Of a stretch of 64,000 bases of DNA, positions 1 to 11,033 are shown piece by piece (the first letter of the stretch is position 1; every line of letters starts with the position of its first letter). Both the position numbers and the translations under genes were made by a program. The DNA lies in the NCBI GenBank assembly GCA_021234155.1, contig JAJEKV010000010.1, positions 14,975,329 to 15,039,328 on the forward strand, in the 5' to 3' direction. The DNA is from Isoetes taiwanensis. Lineage: Eukaryota > Streptophyta > Lycopodiopsida > Isoetales > Isoetaceae. The notes under the pieces were generated by a model. That model saw nothing but the letters and a program-made list of their open reading frames with translations. It made no database searches and was not told where the DNA came from.

Positions 1-1421
1 GATAAAATCGCCCCTCCCAAAACCAAATCTCTGTTGAGTGATTTTAGGCTTAATTTGAGCAAATTCCCTTGAATCAAGTGCCACAGGGGTTCCAGAGGTC
101 TCTAAAAGGTTCAGAGATGATTTCGAGCAAAAGGGCGGATTCAATCAGATTTGGGCACGAATTTGCCGATTTAGCAGCCTCGTAAGTTTAGGGTTTTTTT
201 TTTTCAAAGCTCGATATATCCCACAGCCCCCGAATGATTCTGGAAGATAAGGATATAAATTGAATAATCCGAAATCAAGATGTTGAATTTGGCGTACACG
301 CAGTAAGGGTTGTGCCACTGTTTCGAGGCCCCGCCCGCCGCCACGGGACCAATGGGGGCTGAGGTGGAATTTAGGCTGAGGTGGAAAATAGAAAAATAGG
401 GTAGATAGGCTAGAATAGGTTTTTTTTATTTTTTTTTTTTTTTTTTTTTTTTGGCACGATCCCAAGAAATAATATTTGAGGAATTTTCCAAGGTCTTTTT
501 TGAATTTTGAAAGGCCAACATAGCTATTTTTGCCAAGCTCCAAATCTAGAGTGTTTTCAAGTCAAATTGAGATACTTGAAATTTTGCCCATTTTGACCAT
601 GGTCAATGAGTTTTCAACCTTGGGAATGGTGAAAAATCATAGGAAGAGGGTGAAAAGATAGGAAAAAAAAAGGCTATGGCAGGATTTAGGGAAATAAGAT
701 GAAAGTAAAATTCAAGCCTCCTTGCTCTTGAAGTTTTTCATGATCTCTTGAGAGCAATTCACAAGTGGAGGTGAGGCCAATAAAAATATAGGTAGTGAAG
801 TAATGAAAGAAGGCATGACAAGGTGGAAATGGGGTATAAAAAGATGAAAGGAAAGTGGATATGGAATGGATGAAATGGATAAAGGATGGAAACCCCCCAG
901 AGCACATGATCTTATCTCCAAAGCTCAAATCATACCTCATAACTTTGCTCAAGGCCCTAGGGTCTTCCAAACTTCTAAAAAGGTCTTCCAATCTTCAAGG
1001 CCTAAACAAGAGCAAAATTCACCTTTAAAGTGACATCTTCATAGGTGTGACTTCCAAACCATTGGTGCAACTCCATTTAGCTCCATATGAGTGAATATGA
1101 GCAACATGCTTATAACTCCTTGTATAGCTTGCTATATCCTTTGCCTGGTCTTCAAGAAATAAGAATGTAACTAGAAAATTTCCTCAAAGGAAAGAATTAG
1201 GCTATACAACCAAGATCCCAAGGGTCTTCCAAACTTGAGCCAATTTCTTCCAAACTCTAGCAGGATCAAAATAACACTAACTCTTACCATATGAGTAATA
1301 GGAAAGTAACTTAAGATGAAACCTCAAAAGAAACCACAAGTCTTCCAAACTTTGACAAGTATCTTCCAATCTTGAAACTCTAGGTATCATGATGGTCCAT
1401 GTTGCCCAAAAAGGGGCAACA
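1..1421 (-). repeat. 3' LTR (partial; continues left of window)
   Basis: Bases 1-1421 align with 9622-11033 with few mismatches and indels, apart from a noisier stretch around 290-360. Identity stops abruptly after GGGGCAACA at 1421 and 11033, so this is a precise LTR edge (TGTTGCCCC on the element strand). A run of about 26 T near 427-452 is shared with the other LTR. Reading frames inside are non-coding. Confidence 0.93.
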
Positions 1422-3140
1422 TCTCCTCAAAGGAAAGAATGAGGCTGGTCCCCTCAGCCTCAAAGGAAAGAAATGCTAACTCAAGGTCTTCAAAATATCA
1501 ACAAGTGGTGGAGGGAATAGAATTACTCAAGCAGTGGTGGGAAATATGAGGCAGAGTATAAGGTAATGGAGAGAGTGATAAGAAAATAAGATCAAATGGA
1601 GGGTAGGACAACTCAAGACAGTGAATATGGAGAAGAAGTGGATGAACCTCGCATATGACAATGATAATCAAATTAGCATGAGTGCCAAATAAAGGGATGA
1701 GTAACAATGTAGGATTAGCACTCTTAAAATTTCATATGGAAGCAAGGGCTAGATGGAAAGAGGCCAACTTAAGACAAATAAGAGTAATGAGCAAATGGAC
1801 CTGAAATGACAACACTCAAAATTGTTAAAAGCATAGCAAATCTCTACCCTATTTAACTAAACTTCTACTATTCAAGAAATTTGGCTCATACAACCATTGA
1901 ATGTATTTCAAACTAAAAATTCAAACCTTCAAACCAAAAATTCAAACCATCGAAGCTCGAACCCTAATTTGCTCCTCCTCCGCCGCCAGGCTCAAAAACT
2001 CGACCTCCCTTGCCGATCATGGCTCCTTTTTCTTACCATACACCTATCCGGGACAATGTAACAAATGATCCGAAAGCAATTTAGGAGTGCTTCCCGAGCT
2101 TGATCCAGCTACAGAGTACCTATTCCTTATGGTGTAATCGACTGCGGCAAGAATTGCATACGATGCGTAATGGGACAATGTTTTAATTAATGAAGAACCT
2201 CTTCCTCGTGGAAATTTACTCAAGCACATGCATTTCTCGAGGCAAGTTGTATATGGGAAGGCACAAATGTTGACCAAAACTACCCCGACCAAAAAGGAAC
2301 TCTACAAAAAGACATGAACCATGATCACCTTGCCATGGAGTGTTTCCTTGGGCAAAAGACTTATCAAGAGAAACTAGCAAAGATCGCACGTATCGTAACA
2401 CAAAGGCTCTCAGGCCGAATTTTTACAAGGGAATGCATTCAGATGCTACATATGCACTACTTTTTTTGTGTAAGCATCATCATGAGTCGACAGATGCTCA
2501 ATTTGACAGTATAGGCGCTATACTACTCCCACAGATGCTAGCAGATAGCTATGGTTCCTTGATGCTTCTCATGATAAAAGAGATGCATTTCAAACTCCCG
2601 AAGAGAATCTCCGAGTGAAGATCAAGATGTTTTTGGTACCATGAACAATTTTTTTACCGATATAATGGTCTCTTGATGTCGCAGATGGCTCTCCTTCGCA
2701 TAAGATTCCTACTATCCCTTCAGGAATACCGATAGCATTGGCTTCCTATGAGAGGATCTGATCATCTCTAAATTTGTGTACCCCTTTTTTTTTTTTTTTT
2801 TTTTTTTTTTGACGAATAGAAATTCTCTTGCTCTTTTTGAAATTGTCCGGTCTTGAAAAAATATTTCTCGCTTCAAACGTAACACACAATTAGCTCACCT
2901 CAAAGGAAAATGGTCTTGATGGTACAAGTATTAAGAACCTTGAATACAACTAACCAAAACAACTTAGCAAATCCAATCAACAAGAATCTACAGATTTTAA
3001 GCCTAAAGGGAAATGAACAGAACCAATCAAAAGAGTTTTAAATCTTCAATTTTCAACAACAATTAACCTACTCTAAGTTAAAATAAGTATTCATATAGGA
3101 GCAAAAAGGCCTAAACATGCATGTTGAGGCCAATATCTTT
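1422..3140 (-). other. Long non-coding region between integrase and 3' LTR
   Basis: No coding domain is recognisable in these 1.7 kb. A T22 tract lies near 2788-2810. The segment abutting the LTR reads CTTTGAGGAGA on the element strand, a weak polypurine tract at the place where plus-strand priming would occur. Short ORFs at 2044-2618 have no recognisable motif. A long 3' untranslated region is common in Tat/Ogre-type elements. Confidence 0.6.
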
Positions 3141-4272
3141 TCAAATGCTGGATATTTGTAGGATTTGGTAATTCCAAACCTGCTTTGAGATCCTTAAGCC
3201 AATAGGATGAACAAACCAAATTTCTTTTTTAAACTGGTAAGGGCCTTCCCAAGGATTTTCAAATTTAGATAGCTTACCTTCATTTGCAACATCCCATTTG
3301 AGCACGAGTTCCAATGGAGCCAATCTATCCCGGAGCTTGTGAGTCGCTTTAAAAGTCACCGTGACTCCTAGCCTTCTTAAGTAGATTGAAGTTTTCTCAG
3401 ATCAAATCTATCCTCATCCAATTTTAGCAAAACTTCATACCTGTGTTGTAATGCTTCAAGAAACTCCGTGATCCAACTTGAGTGCCATTCTCAAAGAGGG
3501 AATCTCCAACTCAACAGAATAACGCTTCAACACCATAAACCAAACTCAAGGGAGAAGCATTAGTGGCAGCTTTTAGCAAAGATTCTATGAGCCCAAAGGG
3601 CATCATATAATTTCAAATGCCAATCTTTTGGTTTTGGCAAACCGCTTTTCTGCAAAATTCCCTTAAGCACTTTGTTAGTAGACTCACTTTGACCATTTCC
3701 TTGAGGATAATAGGTCGAGCTTTTCACATGTCCGATTTTGAGACTTGAGACAAGAATTTGAATAACCTCATTAATAAAAGTAGAGCCTCTATCACCAAAA
3801 TTTTGAAAGGGATTCCAAACCTAGAACAAATATTTTCATGCAAAACCTAGCAAGAGTATATGCATTTGCTTTTCTCAAGGGTGCCGCTTCACCATTTGGT
3901 AAATAAACTGGGCCACAACAATGTATTCATGCCGAAAGCGTAAGATGGGGATTTATAGGGCCAACATAATCTAGCCCCCAAACTTGAAATGGGCCTGGGA
4001 CACAATCCCAAAGAAGAGGGGCAGGATGCAAAATTTTCTTACCAAAGATCCGCATTGATGGCAAGTTTTAATGACATCATAGCAATCTCTAAATAAATGA
4101 GGCCGTAAATAACCGCACCTTTTAATATTTTTTTTGGCGCTTGTATCTCACGCAAAATGACCACCACAAACACCTTTATGATTCTCGCAAGCACTAAGGC
4201 AGCCTCCTCTTCATCAACACACCTTAAAAGAACACCATCCCCGCTTACCTTGCACAAAATATCTCCAATCAA
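3141..4272 (-). pseudogene. Integrase (HHCC, DDE core, C-terminal domain), fragmented
   Basis: 4039-4272 has GVLLRCVDEEEAALVLARI, the start of the zinc-binding N-terminal domain, with its histidines and cysteines partly lost. 3540-3800 translates to DRGSTFINEVI and STYYPQGNGQSESTNKVLKG, the central D and the final E of the catalytic core. 3141-3359 has KFENPWEGPYQF, the C-terminal signature. Frames change between the three parts. Integrase inserts element cDNA into the host chromosome. Confidence 0.9.
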
Positions 4273-4529
4273 AGTGTAAGTTAAACATTTCAGCCTAAAC
4301 TTGTAAGCTTTTGACTTTTAGAAAATTCAGAGGTATCTCTTGATATTTGAGGAATTTTCTAATAGATTGCCGCCAACCTTGAGCCTGTTTATCCGAAAGA
4401 TCTTGTTCATTTGCCACAAGATTAGCCATCTCTCCTTCTTCCCCGCACAACTTCTTCATGCTCAAAATAGGCAGCAAGAGTAAATACAAACTCGGATTAT
4501 TCACCACATGGATGACCTTAACCTTTAGA

Positions 4530-4796
4530 TCATAAGACCGAGCCTACAAGCCCACCTATGAAGCTTGGGTTTTTCCAATTTCTTACCATACAAAAAGGCA
4601 TGGGATTCTCACAGATATAAACAAGAGTTTGGGATTTTGTAGAAGATGTCCTTGCCTTTCTATTAAAAAAAAAAAGCAGCAGACTCCTCTCTATCTTAGG
4701 ATACCTCTCCTCGCTTTGAGACCATTGTTTACTTGCAAAAGCAATGGGTGCTTTTCCCCAAAAAAATAGCAATCCCAAATGTTTTTTTAGTAACAA
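4530..4796 (-). pseudogene. Gypsy RNase H domain
   Basis: The frame contains PIAFASKQWSQSEERYPKIE, matching the conserved PIAYASR...ERRYSTTEKE region of Ty3/gypsy RNase H just after RT. The following 4295-4507 frame corresponds to the RNase H-integrase linker and is poorly conserved. With the domain at 6025-6400, the element encodes two RNase H-type domains. Confidence 0.82.
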
Positions 4797-4933
4797 GAAT
4801 GTAAATTGTGAATGGCAAAGAGAGATCCGGGGTTTTCAATCGAGTGGCATGGCAAATAGCTTCTATAATCCGCACAAAAAAGCCTTCTCACATTCATCAC
4901 CCAAACAATAGCTTTGTATTTACTTTCTTTTTA

Positions 4934-5704
4934 CTAACATGGCCCACTCGTTAATTTGGAAATAGGACTAACATGGTGAGAGAAATTAGGCACATAAATT
5001 CTCAAAAAAGAAGTCATCCCCATAAATTCTTTAACATCTCTAAGTGTCTTGGGGGTCCAAGCTTCTTTAAGGCAATGATTTTTTCCTCGCCTACTTGAAG
5101 ACCCCAAGCGTAAAACTTCATGGCCTAACAAATTTGGCCTCTAGATGATAAAAGATGCACTTTTTGGATTTAGATTAACTCCAGCTTTGTCTGCACAATA
5201 TAAATATTCTTGTTAGCTCAAACATGGTCATTTCCTTCAAGATCTAGGCATAAATCATCCAGAAGACTCTAAACTGTTCGAGTCATGCTTGCAAAGACAA
5301 AGGTCCATGGCCCTTTGAAATGTAGCAGGGGCATTCATTAAACCAAAAGGCATCCTTTTCATTGCAAAAGTTCCCCATGGGGTGATAAAAGATGTCTTGG
5401 GCTGATCTTCTTGTTTAATGCTTATCCGATTGAACCCGTGAGAAACCATCCAAAAATGAGTACATGGATTTACCAAATATGATAAAGGATTTCTTCTAAA
5501 AAAAGGCAAGGGATAACAATCTTTAATGGTAGCCTTATTAAGATCTCTATAATCTACACAAATCCTCAAAGAACCATTTTTTTTAAAACTGACAATGCAT
5601 GAAACCCGTGAAGGATTCACAATAGGCATTATCGACCCTCGACTCGTGATTTTAGACAACTCTTGTTTGATAAGATCCAAGAGTGAAGAATTAATTCTCC
5701 TCAA
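4934..5704 (-). pseudogene. pol: Reverse transcriptase of Tat-like element, broken
   Basis: 5255-5704 contains KNGSLRICVDYRDLNKATIKD and FAMKRMPFGLMNAPATFQRAM, the canonical gypsy RT fingers and palm motifs. The next segment reads LDDLC in the place of the YxDD active site, in a shifted frame. 4934-5131 then holds GHEVL and PKTLRDVKEFMGMTSFLRIYVPNF, the conserved RT-RNase H connection. At least two frameshifts separate these parts. The enzyme copied element RNA into cDNA; this copy cannot. Confidence 0.93.
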
Positions 5705-6024
5705 TTTCTGATAACAGGTTTAGCATCTTCTAACTTTTATTTCAAACTCACAAATATTTTTATCAATCCCCTTTAGTTCAATATTCCCAAGCAAAAACAT
5801 CCACCCAATCCTCAAACAACTCAACCATTTTACCTCTCATCATCCTCTTCATATAGGTCTCCCATTTGCAAAGTCCTAGGCACACCTTCTTTATTCACTT
5901 TAAGCTCCTTGTATGATTCTTCTTGGGCTAAGTTTATAGTTAAGATAGGATGAAGTTGAGAAAGCTCGCCCTTCATCTAAGAAGTCTTCTTGGATAGCTC
6001 CTTCGTATAAGTGCTCCAATAATG

Positions 6025-6400
6025 TTTCCCCAAGACAATAAATCAGCCTCAAAGTTTTTAGATCTTGGAATATGATGAATCTCCCAATGATCAAAAAAAA
6101 AGTTAACAAATCTCGAGCTTGAGTGTTCAAATCCCCCATCTCATGATGCTTTGTTTGGTATTCTCCCAAAAATCTGCCTCAAAACCAGCCGTGAGTCTCC
6201 ATAAATAATAATATAGGAAATATTCATGAATTTTGCTTCCTGTAGGCCTGCAAATGAGGGCTCTATATTCTCACTGCATTAGAGGAAATATTAGGATGAA
6301 TTCTCCCTATTTTGGTCATTAGTTTTAAATTTGTATCCTTTAGAATAGCAAGGTAAGAAGCAATTCCTAATTTTTTGGACATACCTCCATCAAACCAAAG
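6025..6400 (-). pseudogene. Second RNase H-like domain located between PR and RT
   Basis: Two overlapping frames join with one indel. The first has WFDGGMSKKLGIASYLAIL (DGG near 6391). It leads into a frame with YGDSRLVLRQ (near 6180-6205), GEYQTKHHEM, then HIPRSKNFEADLLS (near 6035-6078). This succession (a D-G-G strand, a GDS strand, a late H-x-P-R-x-x-N segment) is the pattern of the additional 'archaeal-type' RNase H of Tat/Ogre elements. It is distinct from the gypsy RNase H at 4530-4796. Its position upstream of RT is unusual. The substitute for the second catalytic acid is not clear in this decayed copy. Confidence 0.7.
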
Positions 6401-6742
6401 GTAGGCCTTATTTCCTTCCCAGATCGTAAGATTCAAAGATGAGCAAAGTTGACCACTTCTTCTTTTATACCAACATCCGCACCTAAAACTATAAATTCCC
6501 TGGCCCTCTTCCCCGCAAAATATCCACATCTATGAACCTAATATTAGCAGAGGGATCAGTCTTTGTTTACCAATTTAATGGAGGTTGCTCCATTTGAAAT
6601 AGTGCAGATGCCTTCGCACCATATCGCCTAGCATCTATCAAGCTTTCATCCATCTTCTTCCCAATAATAAATCATAAATGTTAGAATGATGAACATTCTC
6701 AAAATCAACAACCACAAATGTAGCTAGCACAATAATACCTCC

Positions 6743-7003
6743 TCAGATAATGCACACATTCCTCACAATTCCCTTTGGCACTACCTTAGCATTGGAAAAA
6801 GATTTTAGAACAATAGAAGTATTGTCTTCTACCTTGAGATCCAATGCTTTCATGACATGGTAAGGCATGACATTTAGAGAGGAACCTCCATCTAGCAAAA
6901 CCTTATCCGGATGGAAGGTACCTATGGTGGCATTACAAGTAAAAGCACCTGATCTTCGGTTTGCTTTCGTAGGGCTTCGTAAATATTGTGACAAGTCTCG
7001 CAA
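6743..7003 (-). pseudogene. Retropepsin-like aspartic protease domain
   Basis: The 86-residue frame contains VLLDGGSSLNVMPYHVMKAL (about residues 35-54). This is the active-site region of Ty3/gypsy proteases, with DGGSS in place of the usual D-S/T-G. It would cleave the Gag-Pol polyprotein. The frame closes at a stop before the flap and the second hydrophobic motif, so the domain is truncated. It lies between gag and the next domain in normal order. Confidence 0.8.
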
Positions 7004-7299
7004 CAGCTTTCTTCAACATTTTGAGTGCTCTTGATAAGCTTTTCCCTATAAGATGGTGCAATTCTCAGCAGAAGTTAATAAGTCTACAAGAACTTTGGAG
7101 TTTTTCATGAGCAATTCAAATTCATCAAGTTCGAATCCTTCGCTTATACCTTTGGACAGGAGGAGGGCTATACTGGGGATCTGGTTGAAATGTTACCTTA
7201 TGGGGTGTAGTTGGTGGAATAGAACCCGCAGGGTTACCTCGAATAAGGCCTCGCACGTGTCTCCGCACAACCATAACATCTTGCTCCTCTTGTCCCCCG

Positions 7300-8546
7300 C
7301 ACAAGTCTCAATAAAACTAACATTTGACACACCGCTTATCCTTTTCTTGTCTTGCAAAGTAATTCTTGACATCTGCAGAACTCGTCATCATGACCTACCT
7401 CTTTACAAAAGGAACAAGATGTGACATTCTCTACCAAAATGGCCTTTCCTGTTGCATTTAGGACAAGGCCTAGCATAACAATTCTCAGCCCTATGAAAAG
7501 GCTTACCACAGTTTTGTACAATCAGTGAGGCAGAGCTAGAAGAAGAAGTACCATTTCCATTTTTCAACTCCATGAGTTGTTTAGTCACCTCTAAAAGAGC
7601 TTCAGATATTTTACTTATCTCAGATTTCATCTCTCAAAACCCGAGGGTTTAATTCCTCAACTTTTGGCTTTTTCTTTTCTTTCCTCGAATCGCATATACA
7701 GAAAAAGATTAGTATAGTGTAGCTCATGCTCGAAATCATGATGAGAAGGATAGAATGGGTCTCGGATTTCTTCATCGTGCAAATAGCTTAGCAATTCTAC
7801 TAAATCCACACAACCTTTACAAATGCTTTATGAATAGAATCTAGTTCACCAAATCTCCTCAAGTTTTAGCAATTTCCTATAAATCCCGGTCCGGGCATCA
7901 AACCTTTGATAAAAGAAGCAACCAAATGCAAAGTTGGGTGAGAGACTTGGTTCCCTGTATAAACTAGCAAATAAGAGTTAAATCTTTCCACATACCGCTT
8001 CACACTTTCACCAGGTCTAATAGAGAAAGAATTGAGTTCAAAAACAAGATCCCCGAGGCTAAGTAGTCTTACCAAACCTTGATAGAAACTTTTGTTCCAA
8101 TTCATCCCACTTAGTACCAATGGAGAGCTCAAAATCCAACCAAGACCCGGGCCTCATCACCCTTCATGCACTTGGTGAACTCAAAATCTGAGCCTTTTTT
8201 TCTCCCATGCTCCTCATAGTATTCTTCAAAATTCTTCAAAAATGGTTGGCATTCATGGAAGAATCATAATAAGGAGGAGAAACAGTGCAGCTTAGCTCAA
8301 AATGATAAGGGGTGGTGGAGGAGTTGGCTCAAAAAGATTTTGAACTTGTGAAGACGAGGGCAAGGTAGAAATATTTGTAACATTGGTAGACCTGATAGAG
8401 AGGAGCTTGTGGAGGAATAGGCACATTGGGAGTGTTTGTGGCATTGGTTATAGATCCGTAGCCACTCTCATGCTTACTCCTACTAATTCTCGTTGATTTG
8501 TCTCCTCGTGTGGTTCAAGAGGCTCAAGATGCTTCTTTGGCCCCAT
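7300..8546 (-). pseudogene. gag: gag of Tat-like element (capsid domain and CCHC zinc knuckles), broken
   Basis: The start chosen is the ATG at 8546 on the minus strand, opening with MGPKKHLEPLEPHEE, the first Met after the leader. The clearest part, 7866-8132, holds a retrotransposon Gag-like stretch with the motif PGESVKRYVERFNSY. Downstream, 7372-7510 encodes a short half-knuckle (CGKPFHRAENC) and two full CX2CX4HX4C knuckles, CPKCNRKGHFGREC and CSFCKEVGHDDEFC, which bind the RNA genome during packaging. The last knuckle is in a different frame, so at least one indel separates them. Further frame changes lie between 8450 and 8132 and between 7866 and 7630. Confidence 0.82.
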
Positions 8547-8734
8547 TTGAGTTCAATTTCCGTAAAGATCTCTAGGGACCTCCAAAATGTTAGCCTAAAA
8601 CCTGAATTTTAGCCTAACCTCAAAGGAAGTGTAAACAAACCGGTCAGACCTCCGTGATCACTTAGGGTGATCAATCCTTAATCATATAAAGCAAAAGAAC
8701 TCAATTTCAAATGCCGGTTTTGTCAAAATCACTA

Positions 8735-8753
8735 CAATCCCCGGCGTAAAAAC
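8735..8753 (-). promoter_or_regulatory. Candidate primer binding site of the Tat element
   Basis: On the element strand this reads GTTTTTACGCCGGGGATTG. The GCCGGGGA core matches the 3' part of plant tRNA-Asp-type primer binding sites, but the 5' TGGCGCC part is degenerate. It lies about 190 bp before the likely gag start at 8546, as expected for a leader. The tRNA assignment is inference. Confidence 0.4.
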
Positions 8754-10032
8754 TGTCTTAACAAAAAATCAATCTTGCAGTCACACCCTTTAAGATTTTT
8801 GAGTTTTGGTTTTTGGTATGAGTTATAGACAAGTAGAGGGAACTACTGGTGAAAGTCCTGTCTCGATTTGGATAGGGGAAGACCAAGAAAATCAATGTCA
8901 AAGTTCACCAAAAATTGGTCAATGCCAAAACAGAGAGCCAAAATTTGCAAATGGAGTTTGGTGATGAATTTTGAGTTGGAATTTGTGCAAATGACCTCAG
9001 AATGAACTCTAAATCACGTGCATAGGGTTTTCTTGACAAGCAAACACTATGATATTTACCGAGACAGACCAAAGTCTTGAATTCATCACACAGCTTGTGA
9101 CAGATATGAAAAAACTATTTTTCTTTTGTTTTCTTTGCATATAAACAATACTCAATCCTATTTAAGGCTGGGACACAACTATTTAGCCGATTCAACTTAA
9201 AATATCTGATTTCTATTGGTCTAGACAGGGCATTAACAGATTTATAACTTGAGAAGATGGCAACACTATTTTTCCGTGCAAAGAATATGCATTAAGATCA
9301 TAAAATATCACAGAGTTCAAAATCTCGTGAGAAAATATCCAAAATAATGCTTGAGAGTAACTCCCAAAGCATAGTAAGCTTCGATAGTCTAGAAATTGTC
9401 CGAAGAGAAAGTAATAAGGAATTTTGAATTGCAAGAGAAGTTTTGGTGTCGTAGGTCACAACACGCTCGGTCTTCGATCAAAATACAAATCAATCTTCAA
9501 TCTCAACAGATTAGCTGAATTTGGAGTAGAACAGATCAATAAAATATCAAAGATATAGAAAGCGCCCGATCACGTAGGGTATATCTCCGAGGGGGGGTGA
9601 AGAAAATGATGTCCATTCTTGATAAAATCGTCCCTCCCAAAACCAGCTTTCGGTTGAGTGATTTTAGGCTTAATTTGAGCAAATTCCCTTGAATCAAGTG
9701 CCACAGGGGGTTCCGAGGTCTCTAAGAGGTTCGAGATGATTTCGAGCAAAAGGGCGGATTCAATCAGATTTGGGCACTAATTTGCCGATGAAGCGTGCTC
9801 AAGTTTAGGGTTTTTTTTTTTCAAAGCTCGATATATCCCACAGCCCCGAATGATTCTGAAGATAAGGATATAAATTGAATAATCCGAGTCAAGATGTTGA
9901 ATTTGCGTGCCACGCTTGAAGGGTTGTGCCACCGTCGTTCGAGGCCCCGCCTCACGCCACGTGGACCAATGGGGGGAGAGGGGAATTTAGGCTGAGGTGG
10001 AAAATAGAAAAATAGGGTAGATAGGCTAGAAT

Positions 10033-10063
<31 letters not shown>

Positions 10064-11033
10064 GGCACGCATCCCAAGAAATAATATTTGAGGAATTTTC
10101 CAAGGTCTTTTTGAATTTTGAAAGGCCAACATAGCTATTTTTTGCCAAGCTCCAAATCTAGAGTGTTTTCAAGTCAAATTGAGATACTTGAAATTTTGCC
10201 CATTTTGACCATGGTCAATGAGTTTTCAACCTTGGGAATGGTGAAAAAATCATAGGAAGAGGGTGAAAAGATAGGAAAAAAAAAGGCTATGGCAGGATTT
10301 AGGGAAATAAGATGAAAGTAAAATTCAAGCCTCCTTGCTCTTGAAGTTTTTCATGATCTCTTGAGAGCAATTCACAAGTGGAGGTGAGGCCAATAAAAAT
10401 ATAGGTAGTGAAGTAATGAAAGAAGGCATGACAAGGTGGAAATGGGGTATAAAAAGATGAAAGGAAAGTGGATATGGAATGGATGAAATGGATAAAGGAT
10501 GGAAACCCCCAGAGCACATGATCTTATCTCCAAAGCTCAAATCATACCTCATAACTTTGCTCAAGGCCCTAGGGTCTTCCAAACTTCTAAAAAGGTCTTC
10601 CAATCTTCAAGGCCTAAACAAGAGCAAAATTCACCTTTAAAGTGACATCTTCATAGGTGTGACTTCCAAACCATTGGTGCAACTCCATTTAGCTCCATAT
10701 GAGTGAATATGAGCAACATGCTTATAACTCCTTGTATAGCTTGCTATATCCTTTGCCTGGTCTTCAAGAAATAAGAATGTAACTAGAAAATTTCCTCAAA
10801 GGAAAGAATTAGGCTATACAACCAAGATCCCAAGGGTCTTCCAAACTTGAGCCAATTTCTTCCAAACTCTAGCAGGATCAAAATAACACTAACTCTTACC
10901 ATATGAGTAATAGGAAAGTAACTTAAGATGAAACCTCAAAAGAAACCACAAGTCTTCCAAACTCTGACAAGTATCTTCCAATCTTGAAACTCTAGGTATC
11001 ATGATGGTCCATGTTGCCCAAAAAGGGGCAACA
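8754..11033 (-). repeat. 5' LTR (outer edge exact, inner edge inferred)
   Basis: The outer 1.41 kb (9622-11033) is proven by match to 1-1421. The inner part cannot be matched because the other copy leaves the window. I place the inner edge at 8754 because the plus strand has TG there (CA on the element strand), directly followed by a primer-binding-like sequence. This gives an LTR of about 2.28 kb. The edge could lie anywhere between about 8750 and 9621. Confidence 0.65.

Larger units (their letters stand above)
1..11033 (-). mobile_element. Ty3/gypsy LTR retrotransposon, Tat/Ogre-like, decayed, left end off window
   Basis: Bases 1-1421 and 9622-11033 are near-identical and same-orientated, so they are two LTRs of one element. 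Both end on the plus strand in CAACA, the reverse complement of a TGTTG LTR start. Between them the minus strand encodes, from high to low coordinates, Gag, zinc knuckles, protease, an RNase H-like domain, reverse transcriptase, RNase H and integrase. Every domain is interrupted by stops or frameshifts, so the copy is inactive. The right boundary at 11033/11034 falls inside a Helitron helicase reading frame. The expected 5-bp target duplication starts with GGCAT at 11034, but its partner lies off the window. Gypsy assignment follows from IN lying after RT. Tat affinity rests on the second RNase H, the DGGSS protease motif, the long LTRs and the long non-coding flanks. Confidence 0.92.

Noticed and set aside
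7053-7424. 123-codon plus-strand ORF
   Set aside because: It lies opposite the zinc-knuckle and PR region of the Tat element; composition and position mark it as antisense noise.
3141-8546. Endogenous plant pararetrovirus
   Set aside because: Integrase and paired LTRs are present, and no movement protein or viral coat signature was seen, so it is an LTR retrotransposon.
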